Source: Melitaea cinxia | Lineage: Eukaryota; Arthropoda; Insecta; Lepidoptera; Nymphalidae | Assembly: GCF_905220565.1 (NCBI RefSeq) | Contig: NC_059399.1 | Coordinates: 7,657,501 to 7,721,500, forward strand | DNA length: 64,000 nucleotides | Reading direction: 5' to 3' | Shown here: in pieces, positions 26,670-38,408 of the stretch | Layout of the letters: each line of letters begins with the position of its first letter | How positions within the stretch are numbered: the first letter of the stretch is position 1 | The notes under the pieces: model-generated | What the model saw: the letters and a program-made list of their open reading frames with translations, nothing else | The model's database searches: none | Told to the model about the DNA's origin: nothing | Program-made: the position numbers and the translations under genes

Positions 26670-27240
26670 CGTGTGGTCTAAAGCACACTGGTTTTTTTAA
26701 AATATCATATCGATATCCACATTTAAGTAAATTGATCTCATGTGTTCACCGGAATTGCTAAAAAAGTATTACTTTAGTCTTGTGGTCTAAACACACTCGT
26801 TTATTTTTAATTTACTTTATTAAATATAAATATGCGAGATAAAAAATCGTAGTTTTCAAAATTCATATTAAATTAAAAGTTTTTGACTAAAAAAAATAAT
26901 ATCTTGCAAAAATAAGTCAAAAACTCAAAACAATTCAGACAAAGGATGTGTATTGTCAAGAATTATAATAATCATTAGATAAAGAATGTGTGTTGCCAAG
27001 AATTATAGTAATTTTTAAATTACTTATTTCGAGACCATAATTAAGTTATAAAGGATTTAATTAACTACTTATTTAACTATGTCGTAACAATAATATGTTT
27101 TATTGGTATCTTTACGTAATCTGCTTACTAGTGTTTTTTCTGCTTTTAGTGTTTATTACTATTACTCAAATACCAATAATTTTTAATCAGTATCAAATTT
27201 TTCTTTAGTTGAACGTTAAAAAAAGACAATTAAAACTTAC

Positions 27241-27500
27241 CATATGGTTTTTCATAGAAATCCAACCCTTATAGTTCTTTACAGAAATCCAACCCATGTT
27301 AACACGAATTTTAATTTTTCTTTTTTGATCCGTAATTTTGACGAACAGGGTTAGCTCGATAACAATTTATTAATACACTTCTGAGATATTTTTACTTTAA
27401 TGTACAGCTGATGCGATAATGCGTAGGTTATGTCAGACTGCGAGATCTCATCTTAGATTCAGACTGAATAAGTGGGAACACAGTGGGAGGCTGTGCGCAA
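27241..27500 (-). promoter_or_regulatory. Possible non-coding alternative first exon
   Basis: On the minus strand the stretch ends at a donor-like ATATG|gtaagt at 27241. The sequence at 27400-27520 is richer in GC than its surroundings (tgcgataatgcgtaggttat and gaggctgtgcgcaatgcgac). No open frame. It lies 1 kb downstream of the exon at 28497 and could be a 5'-UTR exon for a short transcript. A single donor match is weak evidence. Confidence 0.2.
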
Positions 27501-27627
27501 TGCGACACTGTTCACTTTGTTTTTACGAATTATTTAGTTATTGTTTTCAATTAATTTTTGTATCTACATGAAAAACATTTTTATTTCAATTTAACCAATA
27601 CTTTTATATAAAATACAATTTACTTAC

Positions 27628-27900
27628 CGTTTCACAAGGATCAATTGAAAATTTTCACGAAAATGTCACTTTTTGAAATTACACTTTTTACTAAAATTAT
27701 AGACGGTATAATTCAAGAATATAGTTAATCAGTAAGGGGTCGAAAATAAATAGCGGGAAAGATTGAAATATATTGATTAGAGCTCGTATGCCCGCTCCGC
27801 ATGGCTAGGAGACTTGTCGCAACATGGCATGCGCACTATGCCGAGAAGCGGTCGAGCATTTATTTACGTTGAATGTGATCTCTGTTGCGAAGTTGAAGGT
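27628..27900 (-). promoter_or_regulatory. Possible non-coding first exon with GC-rich upstream patch
   Basis: A full consensus donor on the minus strand (AAACG|gtaagt at 27628) lies just downstream of a GC-rich patch at 27780-27860 (tatgcccgctccgcatggct and cgcactatgccgagaagcgg). This arrangement resembles a promoter plus UTR exon. It carries no long open frame. It could feed the acceptor at 24351, at 8085, or neither. Confidence 0.25.
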
Positions 27901-28496
27901 CTCCTTTTCAATTGAACTACGTGTGTTTTATTTCTGCTGGTTTTAAAAAGGGGATTTTATGTTAATAGCTTAAGGCATGTACACTTGTACGAGTACAGCG
28001 CATCACATGTTACACAATATGATATACAATTTTATTTCTGTTGGCTGTTTTATACATCTATTATACAATACAAGACATGAATACGAGTACGTAGAAGCCC
28101 GAGTTGCTGTAACTTCTAGAATTTTTAATGGCTGAATGCTGAGCATTGGATTTACAACATAAACAGGATTTCAATAATGAGAAACGATTTTAAAGGGCTA
28201 TTCTTGTCGAAAGTTATATTATTGTTCTAGCAACATTTTTAGTACTTGTAACTAAACATGAATGACGAATCTTAATAACTCCACTTACCACAGTTAAAAC
28301 TTTTTGTTTTAGTTTTCACTTGTAAAAGAGTATTGGTTATTGGGTGACAATTTTCTCTCTTAAGCTCTTCTAAAGCTAACAAGGATTACAAGTAGGCTAG
28401 GATACAACCCCACACGGGCAGTGACATAGTAAGTATATGAATACATTGGGATTAATTACGATATGTTTTATTTTAATGAAAATTTTAGTGACTTAC

Positions 28497-28565
28497 CTGA
28501 GCTCTAACTGCAGCAAGATGAAGCTGAGTAGCCCGATAATCGTACTTTTTTACAGAAATTTCTTC
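28497..28565 (-). CDS. Exon of F-BAR-like gene (residues 288-310, end of coiled coil)
   Basis: A 69-bp phase 0-0 exon of 23 codons, between tgttacag and CAG|gtaagt. It encodes EEISVKKYDYRATQLHLAAV then RAQ, completing the coiled coil. The 20.4-kb intron that follows carries a nested gene and a candidate alternative first exon on the same strand. Confidence 0.85.
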
Positions 28566-28994
28566 CTGTAACAAAAATCTATATTTATTACCTGTAAAGA
28601 ATAATAAATACAATACCTACACGAGTTCTTATACTTTTATTTAAAACAAAAAAATAAGAGTAAATCAAACAATATAATGAGCGCTTATTCATCTTTAGCG
28701 ACATTAGGTATTCAAACAATTCATTCCTAATGAATGAAAGTATCAGAAAAAGAATGATTAATTAAATATTTCATATTCAATTTATTTTACTTTGTACGTG
28801 CTTTGTTAAATTAATTATATTTAATTAATTGTATTTGTAACTTTTGTACCATTTCGTATATCAACTATAATTTAAAACTTTTTATAGACGCTATATATTT
28901 TTAATAATACATATACCTACCGAAGTATAATATAACATTTGTTTGTATCGGTATCCGATTCGGTACCTTTTAATTATTGAAATTCATGTACAAG

Positions 28995-29330
28995 TGCTGC
29001 CAGCTGACGTATAATCTACCATTTTATGACCGCTGACTTTATTTTTTCTTCAAGATATTATAAAAAACTATAATCCGACAAATTTTAAGGTGGCAGGAAA
29101 TGACTAAAAGAACTTTTTGTTACATCTTACAAGGTACCAGCTGACATATTTTTCAGATACAGCAAGCTGACATTAATTTTTATTCATAGTAGCATATAAA
29201 CTGGTAAATTTTAAGTTGAGAGGAAATCATTGAAAATATAATTTTTTTCATGTTCAAGCAGCTAGCTAACGTATATATAATCCACCATGTTATGGTCAGC
29301 TGACTTTATTTTTCGGTAAGTCAGGTTCCC
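28995..29330. repeat. Decayed tandem repeat, about 130-140-bp unit
   Basis: Three degenerate units: ccagctgacgtataatc (28999), ccagctgacatattt (29138) and agctagctaacgtatata (29264). Each is followed by a second marker: cgctgactttattttttc (29031), caagctgacattaatttt (29164), cagctgactttatttttc (29298). The marker aaattttaag also recurs at 29079 and 29206. Confidence 0.6.
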
Positions 29331-29727
29331 GGATCATACAGCATACTAACAATAAGACTGCCTTACATTCTAGCTACTACTGCCATCCAACTAGTGTACC
29401 ATGGCTAACAACAAAAGCTCTTGTTACGGGTCTTTCGTAAAAATACCACGTAATTTTTAATAGATGGCTCTGCTCACTTCAGCTTTATAAGTTTCGTTCG
29501 ACGGAAGTAGATGGCGCTGTCACGTTTTCATATTTTCACTACTCAATAGAATAAGATATAATTGTTAGATAGTACCAACTTAACTTGGGTGGGTAGCATA
29601 TATAGTTAATGCTTCGTTCCAATGAATAATTGTCTGATTATTTATAAACCTTAATATAAATATAAAAACATAAATTATTCAGGAATGCAAACATAAATAG
29701 GTGTTACATATTTAGTTCTATATATCT

Positions 29728-29962
29728 TGGAACTTAAGAAGCCGACCGATGGCGGGATAACCATCCAACTGCTGGCTTTGAAATACACAGGCCGAAGACG
29801 GGCAGCAGCGTCTTTGGTGCGACAAAGCCAGTACTGCGGTCACCAACCCGCCTGCCCAGCGTGGTGACTATGGGCAAAACACATGAGTTCACGTTATTTT
29901 TGACGTAAACTTGTGGAGGCCTATGTCCAGCAGTGGACTGTATAGGCTGTAATGATGATATT
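29728..29962 (+). mobile_element. RTE-type 3'-end repeat copy
   Basis: Plus orientation: cttaagaagccgaccgatgg at the left, gcccagcgtggtgactatgg in the middle, and gcctatgtccagcagtggac with aatgatgata at the right end. One of the two best preserved copies in the window. Confidence 0.75.
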
Positions 29963-30099
29963 TAGTTACTCGCCTATTTAAAGGAACATGCTTACTGGTA
30001 AAATTAAAAAAAAAAAAACACCTGGAATGGAATTCAGTAAGCATTCGTTAATTGTATTAGTTTGGTTTTTATTTGTGTCTTTTTTTTATTCTTTAGTAG

Positions 30100-30420
30100 A
30101 TGTGCCCGCGACTTCGTCCGCGTAGAATTTAACAAAAAGTTATTGTTCAGTTTGCGGAGTTATAAAATTAATAAATTTCTGAAATAAAAGTAGCCTAGGT
30201 TACTCCTTATTACATCAGCTATCTGCCAGTGAAAGTCCCATCAAAATCGATCCAGCCGTTGCAGAGATTAGCCGAAAGAGACAGACAGATAGACAAAAAA
30301 TGTAAAAAATGTTATTTTGGTACAAGTATAGTGTATACACACCCATATGCATTTAGTAAAAAGCGGTTTTTTTAATATTACAAACAGACACTACAATTTT
30401 ATTTATTTGTATAAATATTG
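30100..30420 (+). repeat. 'gtgcccgcgacttcg' dispersed repeat
   Basis: Contains tgtgcccgcgacttcgtccg, agtcccatcaaaatcgatcc, agacagacagatagacaaaa and cacccatatgcatttagtaa. Nearly co-linear with 48325-48640 over its whole length. Confidence 0.7.
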
Positions 30421-30612
30421 TTAAAAGACACACGTGAACACCTTTAATTCAAAATTCACATTTACTTATTACACCTTACCCAAAACTGTAAAAAAAAGTT
30501 TATGGGCTGGTGTAGCCTTACTAATTTTACTACCGAATTCACCAATAGTTGGTAAAGTTTATCCTGCACATATCTACGTTAATTACAGGCTATAACCACA
30601 GGAGGCAAAGTT

Positions 30613-30660
30613 GGGCCGTAAGGGCTGTGGGGCTGTGGGGGTGGTGGCTGTGGGCGTGGG
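30613..30660 (+). other. G-rich tract, potential G-quadruplex
   Basis: Six runs of three or more G within 48 bases (ggg, ggg, gggg, ggggg, ggg, ggg) in an otherwise AT-rich intron. The pattern fits a G-quadruplex on the plus strand. The host gene is transcribed from the minus strand, so its RNA would be C-rich and the non-template strand is the C-rich one. Confidence 0.55.
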
Positions 30661-32154
30661 CTGTTTCGACTTAATTAATAAAATATTTTTTTTTATTTAA
30701 ATTTACATATGGTGGAGAAAAATAAAAATACTGTGTAAACTTGTATCTGTTACAAAACATAATTATAATAATTTTGCATATTTACTTTTACGAGAAGTAA
30801 AAAAAAAAAATACATTTTGGTGTTATTTTACAACCTTTTTTAGCATTTCGTTACTTCTTATAATGTGATATTAGATAAGACTGGAAATAAAATATTGTCG
30901 TAGGGGATCGAGATACATTCGTTTGTCTCTTTACAACGCTATTTTATCAAAATAGTGTCAAGTTGTCAGTAAATCTATGATTGTCTTTGTAGTCACTTAT
31001 TCACTGTGCGTACACTTCTTTAAACAATTTTTAATTATTTATTATTTATGCAGGTTGGAGGAGGTAAGTATATTATATCACTTATCTAGCGCCCAATCTA
31101 CAACTCTTTTAGGCAGAGTTTTTAAATATTGCTTAGAAATGGTATGTAGTAAGTATATTGTGCATTAAATTATTTTAATTAATTTATGTCTCTAAGGAAG
31201 TTCTAAGTTCTAGGCTCTGTGAACTTATACTCGTATATAAGCACAACCGTGGAATTGTGATTCCATAAGAATGTGATTCTTAAGTTATAGTCTCTTATAT
31301 ATAAAGAAGATGAATAACAGTATAGAAAATTTGACTTCTTTGGGTTAAAACCTAATGTACCAATAATGTAATGTGTGTAATAGCCCATTTGTACAATAAC
31401 TTTGTCGTGAAGAAAAGGTGCTAAAAATGTATATAAGTTGCTGATAAAGTTTATTTCGTACATAAGTAATAGAGGCTATGTTAGAAGGAGAACTAACATA
31501 CTACAATTTCTGAATTAAGAAGATGCGAATATAAATATTAGACGGATAAAGTGAGTTTTGATTGAAATGATTTTTTTTCTCTGTCTGTCTTTCTATTTGT
31601 TCGGGTTTATCTTCGAAATGGCTCAACCGATTCTTATGCGACTTTAAGTAGAGGATAGAGGAGGTTGTGGAGGGTGTGAGAGCAAAATCAGGATTTCCTG
31701 GGGAGAAATCCCGTGTTTACCAACGTGAGTACCAACCGCCTAGGTAGATATTAAATAACAAACGTTTTGGCTGTTTGTCCCTCAAAATGAACGCAGGTGA
31801 AACCGCGGGGCACAGGCAGTGTAAAAATAAAAACATTTTTATTGTATTAAAAATGTTATTCAGATATATGTATAATGTAAATATATGTTCAAAACAGATT
31901 GGTACTAATAAAGAAGATTTTCTGTCCGCTCCTGATTGAATAGAATATATTTTAATTACTATGCTTTTTATTTTATTTCTTTATATAATTCTTTGAATTT
32001 ACTTTACTATTTATACAACACATTTTACTTACTAGTACAGCATTTTTTTGTGTTTTTGAATTTGACACCCTGCTGGTTATACCTGCCGCTTTGTGTTTTT
32101 TAACCAAAGCACTTATAATTTGATCGTAAAAAGATCAGGCAAATGAAAACTTAC

Positions 32155-32232
32155 TTGTATTTCGTTGACCTTGTTATATAGACATCCTTCGAGGCTTCGA
32201 GCCTGATGCCGCGCTAGAGCATCCAGTCCATC
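32155..32232 (-). CDS. Exon of F-BAR-like gene (residues 262-287, coiled coil)
   Basis: A 78-bp phase 0-0 exon of 26 codons, between ttttgcag and CAA|gtaagt. It encodes DGLDALARHQARSLEG then CLYNKVNEIQ, continuing the coiled coil. The donor is a full consensus. Too short to appear as an open frame; recognised from splice sites, GC content and fit with both neighbours. Confidence 0.85.
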
Positions 32233-32704
32233 CTGCAAAAACGTTATACATTTTAATGTGTTCATGAATAAAATCTAAAGTAATTTCAAAACCTCTTTAC
32301 ATATATATTACAATTTTACAAAAAATGCGTATAAATAAAAGACTATTTAATCAATTTTTTTTTTTATTATAACTGAAGTTCGAAAGAATATTGTAATAGT
32401 AATTGTCTATGTTTTATTTGTAGTTCGCGACCACGCCTTTCAAAGACAACGTAATTTAACTACATTTTTATTGCTTTAACAACTCTTTGTATTTGCTTAG
32501 GGCAATTTTATTTTTTTGATTAACATTAAAAGTTAAATGGACAAAGTTGTCGCTGTAAAGTACTGTTCGTAACTTTTTGTCAAATTACGCTTGCATTTTT
32601 ATATTAAAATACATTTTTGTTACATGACGAGAGTACGAGTAAAGTGTTTTATAAAACGCGAGAGACTGAATAAATGTATGCAACTTTCTTTCTATTTTGA
32701 CATT

Positions 32705-33050
32705 CATTCATTCATTCATTACAGTCTATACAGTCCACTGCTGGACATAGGCCTCCACAAGTTCGTGCCAAAAATGGCGGTAACTCATGTGTTTTGCCCA
32801 TAGTCAGCACGCTGGGTAGGCGGGTTGGTGATCGCAAAGCTGGCCTTGTCGCACCGAAGACGCTGCTGCCCGTCTTCGGCCTGTGTATTTCAAAGCCAGC
32901 AGTTGGATGGTTATCCCGCCATCGGTCGGCTTCTTAAGTTCCAAGGTGGTTGTGGAACCTTGTTATCCCTTAGTCGCCTCTTACGACACCCACGGGAAGA
33001 GAGGGGGTGGCTAAATTCTTTAGTGTCGTAGCCACACAGCACATTATATT
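32705..33050 (-). mobile_element. RTE-type 3'-end repeat copy (longest)
   Basis: Minus orientation; begins with a (cattcatt) tail and cagtccactgctggacatag and runs to gacacccacgggaagagagg and gtagccacacagcac. It is the longest copy, about 345 bp, and immediately precedes a tRNA-derived SINE. Open frames across it are not genes. Confidence 0.75.
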
Positions 33051-33072
33051 TTGACATATATAATGTTTATTT

Positions 33073-33400
33073 AACGCCGCATTGGCGCAACGGTTACAGC
33101 CATGGATTGTACCTGTTGCGCTGGCGGTTGCGGGTTCGATCCCCGCACATGACAAACAGACCAGGGCATACAGGTGTTTGACGTGGTCTGGGTGCTTGTG
33201 CAGTCCTTGTGGATCTTCCCACCTTGTCTCTGAGAGCACGTTAAGCCGTCGGTCCCGGTTGTTATCATGTACACCTGATAGCGATCGTTACTCACAGTAC
33301 CCGCCAACTCGCATTGGAGCAGCGTGGTGGATTAAGCTCTGATGCTTCTCCACTATGGGGAAAGCGGTCTATGCCCACTAGTGGGATATCATAGACGAAA
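33073..33400 (+). mobile_element. tRNA-derived SINE, near full length
   Basis: The head at 33075-33152 has an A-box-like tggcgcaacggttacagcc and a B-box ggttcgatcccc with about tRNA spacing, so it could carry an internal RNA polymerase III promoter. The body follows with gtcggtcccggttgttatca, gatagcgatcgttactcaca and ggtggattaagctctgatgc. Body-only copies lie at 15632 and 20715, and a head copy at 47141. It does not fold as a clean tRNA. Confidence 0.7.
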
Positions 33401-33545
33401 GATTGAAGCGTAAACGTATGTTTATTTTGTTATATTTGTTAGTTTACGTCTGGTTACCCAGACATAAACTCTCTTCGCAATATAAACTCGCCTTCTACAT
33501 ATATATCATCATCATTATCATAACTTCAATTCGTAATAAAAGTAC

Positions 33546-33674
33546 CTGTAGTTGTTTGATTTGCAACTCCAGATCTTGGGCGTCCTGTCTTAACTGTTCG
33601 TAGTTTAGTCTCGCTTGTCCGCCGCCCATACGATCGAGCAACATCTCCCCACGGAGTACTGGCGGCATGCTCTC
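33546..33674 (-). CDS. Exon of F-BAR-like gene (residues 219-261, start of coiled coil)
   Basis: A 129-bp phase 0-0 exon of 43 codons, between taccag and CAG|gtact. It begins ESMPPVLRGEMLLDRMGGG and runs into a heptad-like helix NYEQLRQDAQDLELQIKQLQ. Charged and hydrophobic spacing suggests a coiled coil of the HR1 or FX type that follows F-BAR domains in CIP4, nostrin and Fes relatives. The helix continues into the next two exons. Which small GTPase, if any, it binds cannot be told. Confidence 0.9.
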
Positions 33675-35235
33675 CTGGTAATTTAAAAGTAGATTATCCA
33701 TAAAAAAGTTTTTGTTTTCTTATTTACTGAAACTGTTAGTTTTAGCAAAGCAAACAGTAAGATCTCATTTCGTTTTTATAATGAATTTTCGATAAATTCG
33801 TGTACGAAATTGAACAGTAATAAAAATTAAAGGTATATTTTTTAATATAATACAGGAACCGGGCTTTAAAGTTTCAATGACTATATAATAAAATTATGAC
33901 GTGAGACACCTGCATGCAAAAAAAAAAAAGAATTAAGATATAATTTATGCAAACAGATATAACTAATTTATGTAGAGAAAAACTCGAGTACACCTTTAAA
34001 TAATGCTATTTATTAAACACTGATGTGAATATTGTACAACAATCACAGGGTTATTGTCTCTTGTCACATTATTTCCAGATAAATATTATAACAAAATAAT
34101 ATAGATAAATCACATCTGGAGGTCTCCACTAATAAATGACTTATGTCATTATCGTCCTTAGTTAGATGGAACTTTTTTCCCTGGAGAATACCAGTAACTT
34201 GATATGTTTCCTAATCTATGTTTTGAGTTGATAAACATTCTCATTTATTTAATTTATTTATCTATGTTAGTATTATTAGGTTGTAGAGTTTGTTTGTTTG
34301 AACGCTCTAATCTCATCCTTCCCTTTTGAGTTGGGTAGTCCATTTACCGAGAAGACTATAGAGAATAGATAATACTTATAATATTTTAGTGCGTCTTCAA
34401 ATTGTTGCGGGTAAATCCGCGTGACACAGCTAGTATAATATATTACAAAACCTAAATATGTAATAAGTATTGCTCTCCGTTTATAATAAATAAAATACTC
34501 TCAAATTATTATTAATACTCCAGCTTAGTGTAATAAGAAGAGGTAAGACGGAGATAATAACGCTAAGCTTAACACATTTGCAAACCAAGTAGGTATCTAT
34601 AAATGTCATGTATTATAGATATTTTATATTATTATTATTATTGATTATTTAATTTATACTTAAAGATATAATAATAATAAAAAAACTGATTTTGAACTAT
34701 GTATGTTTCTATGAACTGCTCGTACTTCATTTATTGTACTAATGCCACCTTTCATTCGTGTTTAAACATGTTTATACGAGTTGATACTGGTTTAAATGTT
34801 ACGTCAGCACAAGACTCGCAAATGCGTCGTGACCATATAAGTATGGTTCCAAGACGCTTTGAATACGTATTATGGACACGATATTTCCATTTATAATTCG
34901 CTACAGCGAATTACAGCACTAAAAGGGCGATAAGTCTATATATGGTTAGGTGCGATTAGGTGGTTGCGCTGACATCCTTTTACGGCTGGGTCTCCAGTAC
35001 TGGTCACTCCACCTGGTGATGCTGTAAAGTCAGCTAGGGCCAACAGGATACTCATTTCTTTCAAAAAACGAGTGTGCTTTAGATCACACGACTGAAGTGC
35101 AACTTCTATAGCTCCTACAGTAGGTAATATACGAAACGTCTCCTCCTATCTTCACTCATTTATATCGAGAGAACCTTCTTCGTAATATATATAGTGGTAA
35201 GCATTGATTTATAAATAAACAAAAAAAGTATTTAC

Positions 35236-35421
35236 CGCAGCGACATCTAGCGGTGGGTCATCTGGTTCAGGAGGGTATGGCGGTAAGAAAGCTCGCTTGG
35301 GCGTCCTCATGGGCAGCTGGTTGTTCAGGAGCGTACGCGCTAGATGTGCCAAATCCGCAGTGCTTGAGACAGCTCTCGCTTGAGCACAGAGAGACTCATA
35401 CCGTCGTAGCTGGTTATTACT
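35236..35421 (-). CDS. Exon of F-BAR-like gene (residues 157-218)
   Basis: A 186-bp phase 0-0 exon of 62 codons, between ctaacag and GCG|gtaaat. The first 35 residues (SNNQLRRYESLCAQARAVSS, then ADLAHLARTL) finish the helical part. The last 27 become proline-rich and acidic (MRTPKRAF, LPPYPPEPDDPPLD). That change marks the end of the F-BAR helix bundle and the start of a linker, as between the F-BAR and FX/HR1 regions of Fes and CIP4 proteins. GC content is clearly above the surrounding intron. Plus-strand frames across it are shadows. Confidence 0.9.
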
Positions 35422-35624
35422 CTGTTAGAAAAAAAAGATAGTTACAAATTAACAATTTAGGATTTTACCCAACCACACCCAAGTTTTAACTAACCTAAAC
35501 TGTATTGTGTGTGTTTCAATAAATCATCTTATGTTCTCGTTTATTACATATCGTTTCATATGTATGATTTTCATTTCAGGAAAAATATTGAATACAAGTT
35601 AGATAGGGTAAGTTAATTTTTATT

Positions 35625-36085
35625 AACCGACTTCAAAAAAGATGGAGGTGTTATGTTATACTGTTTGTTTCCCAAATACAAATAAATAAAATAAATAAAA
35701 TAAAAATAAAAAAACGTAGTTACTAAACTAATCGGATGTATTTGCGTTTATGACAGTAGCATTTTTAACCAACTTCAAAAAAGGAGTAGGTTACTCCATT
35801 CGACCGCAAATATATATATTTTTATGTATGTTCGGAGATAACTTCGGCGTTTATGAACCGATTTTGATCAATCTTTTTTTGTTGGAAAGGAGGTATCCCA
35901 AGGGTGGTACCCTGATAAGGAAACCAGGATCTGATGATGGAATCCCGGAGAAATCAAGGAAAACCCTCGAAAATTGTAGAGACGACTAGTGCGTTTGTTA
36001 ATTTTTTTCGTCTTCTTACGTTGTAATACTTGTCGATGTAGTTGATGTTGGTTTTTTTCGTTTGTGAGCAAACACAATTATTAGA
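35625..36085 (+). repeat. 'accgacttcaaaaaagg' dispersed repeat
   Basis: Two starts (accgacttcaaaaaagatgg at 35628 and accaacttcaaaaaaggagt at 35768) followed by one body with ggtaccctgataaggaaacc, gtaatacttgtcgatgtagt and gtttgtgagcaaacacaatt. The doubled start suggests one copy inserted in another or a local duplication. Confidence 0.6.
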
Positions 36086-36899
36086 ATATAGGTCTATTGA
36101 AAAAAATTAGACTATTATAAATTATTTTTAATCTTTTACGTAGTATATTTAGACGTTTTCAAGAACGATAAAAATATTTACAACGTGTATTATGATTCCT
36201 ATTATTTACGATCTTTTAATATAATGTTCTTATTAAAATATTTCTTGTTTATCTTAATAGTTTTCCTAATCTAATCTTTAATTTTTTTTTGTGTTATTTT
36301 TCTGGGAAAAATCTCTTTCAGAGATAAGTTCATCTTTGCCATAAACCTTATTATTATGTTATGTTTCTACATGTATTTTTTGAGTGCAATAAAGTATAAA
36401 GTATATAAGGTGTCTTTAAAATTGAACGTGATAAATTGATGAAGATCCGGTTTAAATTATTGGAGCTTACAAACGGAACTCTACCGTGGACGACAGTAAA
36501 TTGCTTGAAATTAATGCAATCGTAGCTGAGAATGTACATTAAGGGAACTGACAATTGATTGAAGTCGGATTATTGAGTTGGATTTGTTTTCCTTACAAAT
36601 TTAATTTTAGGGGAGTTGTAGGTATTTGGATTTTATATTTTGGATACAATCTGATTTAATTTTTCACTTAATAAGTTATTAACACAAATACGATTAAATC
36701 TTATCCTACATTTTTTTTTGTTTTATTTAGGTTCACAAATTGAATGATACAATATAAGAAAGTTTATGTTTGTAACAATTTGAAAGGTGTATAATGTTCA
36801 TTCGTATTACAATAAACACAGCATGCATGCATCATAAATATTTCAATATGATATTATATATTTCTTTCAAAAACTCAAATCTTTTATTGAAATTATCAC

Positions 36900-37112
36900 T
36901 TCGGCCTATCACAGTCCACTGCTGGACATAGACCTTCATAAGTTCGCGCCAAAAATGGCGGTAACTCATGTGTTTTGCCCATAGTCATTGGCTTTTTAAG
37001 TACCAAGGTGGTAGTGGAACTGTGTTATCCCTTAGTGCTATAAAGAGTATAGCCACCCCCTCTCTACCCGTGGGTATCGTAAGAGGCATCTTAGGGATAA
37101 CACAGTCCCATT
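36900..37112. mobile_element. Inverted pair of RTE-type fragments
   Basis: A minus-oriented piece (cagtccactgctggacatag and on) is joined to an oppositely oriented piece (ctacccgtgggtatcgtaag). The join creates a hairpin: ggaactgtgttatcccttag at 37016-37035 pairs with cttagggataacacagtccc at 37090-37109 with few mismatches. Confidence 0.65.
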
Positions 37113-38408
37113 AAAATCATAAAATGTAGGTATTATTGTACCTAAATTTTATTTTATTTTTTTATTTTAAGAGATTTACCTTACGCCAAAGATCTCGTTA
37201 CTAATTCTACACTGTCCGAAATTCGTCAAGAATATAACTTGGCAACGAATGGAAAGCCTTATAAACGGAAAGTTTTATGAAGAAAACTGTTTCTAAAATC
37301 GATTTCGTTATTTTATTTGTAAAGTCAACAAATGAAATACTTTGTTGCCGTAACATCAAAGTTAGTGTTAATAATTAGGTAAGATCGTAAAATTCCCAGT
37401 ATGTCGTATAAAAGTGTCTTTAAGGGAATAGTTACCAGGTAATTTAAAAGCATCATAAAAATTTTGTAAAGTCATTTTCGTAACAACGCCATTGATTTAG
37501 TTTTATGTACGTTGTGTGTGGAGGTGTAAAGCTGGCTTTCGCACATGATCTACGAATAAATTTCTAATTACAAAAACGGTGTATTGACAATTTCAGAAGG
37601 AATAATAATTATTGAATCTTTTTCTAGTAATTCTTTGTGTATGTTCCCTTAAAATCTGGAGGCATCTTCACTTTCGCACAATACGAATACGATCGCAACA
37701 GTACAGTGAAGGCTTAAAATCGATTTTAAAGCCTCAAATAGAGTAAAGTAATTTTGACTTGATTTGAAGTGTTATATTTTATGATTATGCGGTCTTAACA
37801 ATGACAATAAATGGAATAATGATAATAAATGTAATAATTATAATTGAGTTTAAGACAAAGCAACTAATTTTCTTTAATACCTAATTCAAAAGATGTGGAA
37901 TACGGACGTCTTTGACATAGAAACGATGATAAAAGAACTTTATTAATGCAAAAATAAAAATAATAAAATAGAAAATGACGCAAAAATTTCTTCATTTAAA
38001 AAATTCGTAAGCTTAGCCACTGTGTGTACCTTTTTACGGCTATACCCAATTATTTTTACACATGAGTAAATCATGAAACAGTAAAATAGCAATCTTTTGT
38101 CAAACAACAACGTCTAATATAAAGGATATTTCTTTTGTACAAAGTACAACGAATAGTATCCGTTTGACTAAAGGACTCCGACGCCGAGATCGGATTGGAA
38201 TTTGTGAAATAATATAAATTTTGGTTAAACATCAAATCACTTAAAATGTATTAATATTGTAAAATGTATTATATTATACAGAAGTAGAGCATAGCCTTTA
38301 AGCTAGCTATTTGAAATATATATTATATTTGCATACGTACAATTTTGTGACAGTTTTACTTTCTATTGGAGTAACATTATATTTTACGTAATAAAAATTG
38401 CCTCATAC

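Larger units (their letters stand above)
8086..28496 (-). other. 20.4-kb intron of the F-BAR-like gene
   Basis: Bounded by a gtaagt donor at 28496 and a ttatcag acceptor at 8086, phase 0. It holds the nested gene (23495-24307 plus UTR), the candidate first exon (17745-17906), SINE and repeat copies at 8840-9250, 13722-13830, 14196-14290, 15632-15820, 16690-16980, 19015-19310 and 20715-20965, a Tc1-like remnant (25555-26275) and a MITE-like element (26343-26669). The stretches 9250-13700 and 20970-23490 show no recognisable feature beyond AT-rich simple sequence. Confidence 0.75.
28566..35235 (-). other. Introns between exons 28497, 32155, 33546 and 35236
   Basis: Three phase-0 introns. The first (28566-32154) holds a decayed tandem repeat (28995-29330), an RTE-type copy (29728-29962), a 'gtgcccgcgacttcg' repeat (30100-30420) and a G-rich tract (30613-30660). 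The second (32233-33545) holds a minus-strand RTE-type copy (32705-33050) followed by a tRNA-derived SINE (33073-33400). The third (33675-35235) holds no recognisable gene; 34780-35060 is moderately GC-rich and unexplained. Confidence 0.75.

Noticed and set aside
33075..33152. Possible functional tRNA gene
   Set aside because: A and B boxes are present, but the arms do not pair as a tRNA and the sequence continues into a dispersed SINE body.
32825..33342. Overlapping frames on both strands near 33 kb
   Set aside because: They lie wholly within the RTE-type repeat and the SINE.
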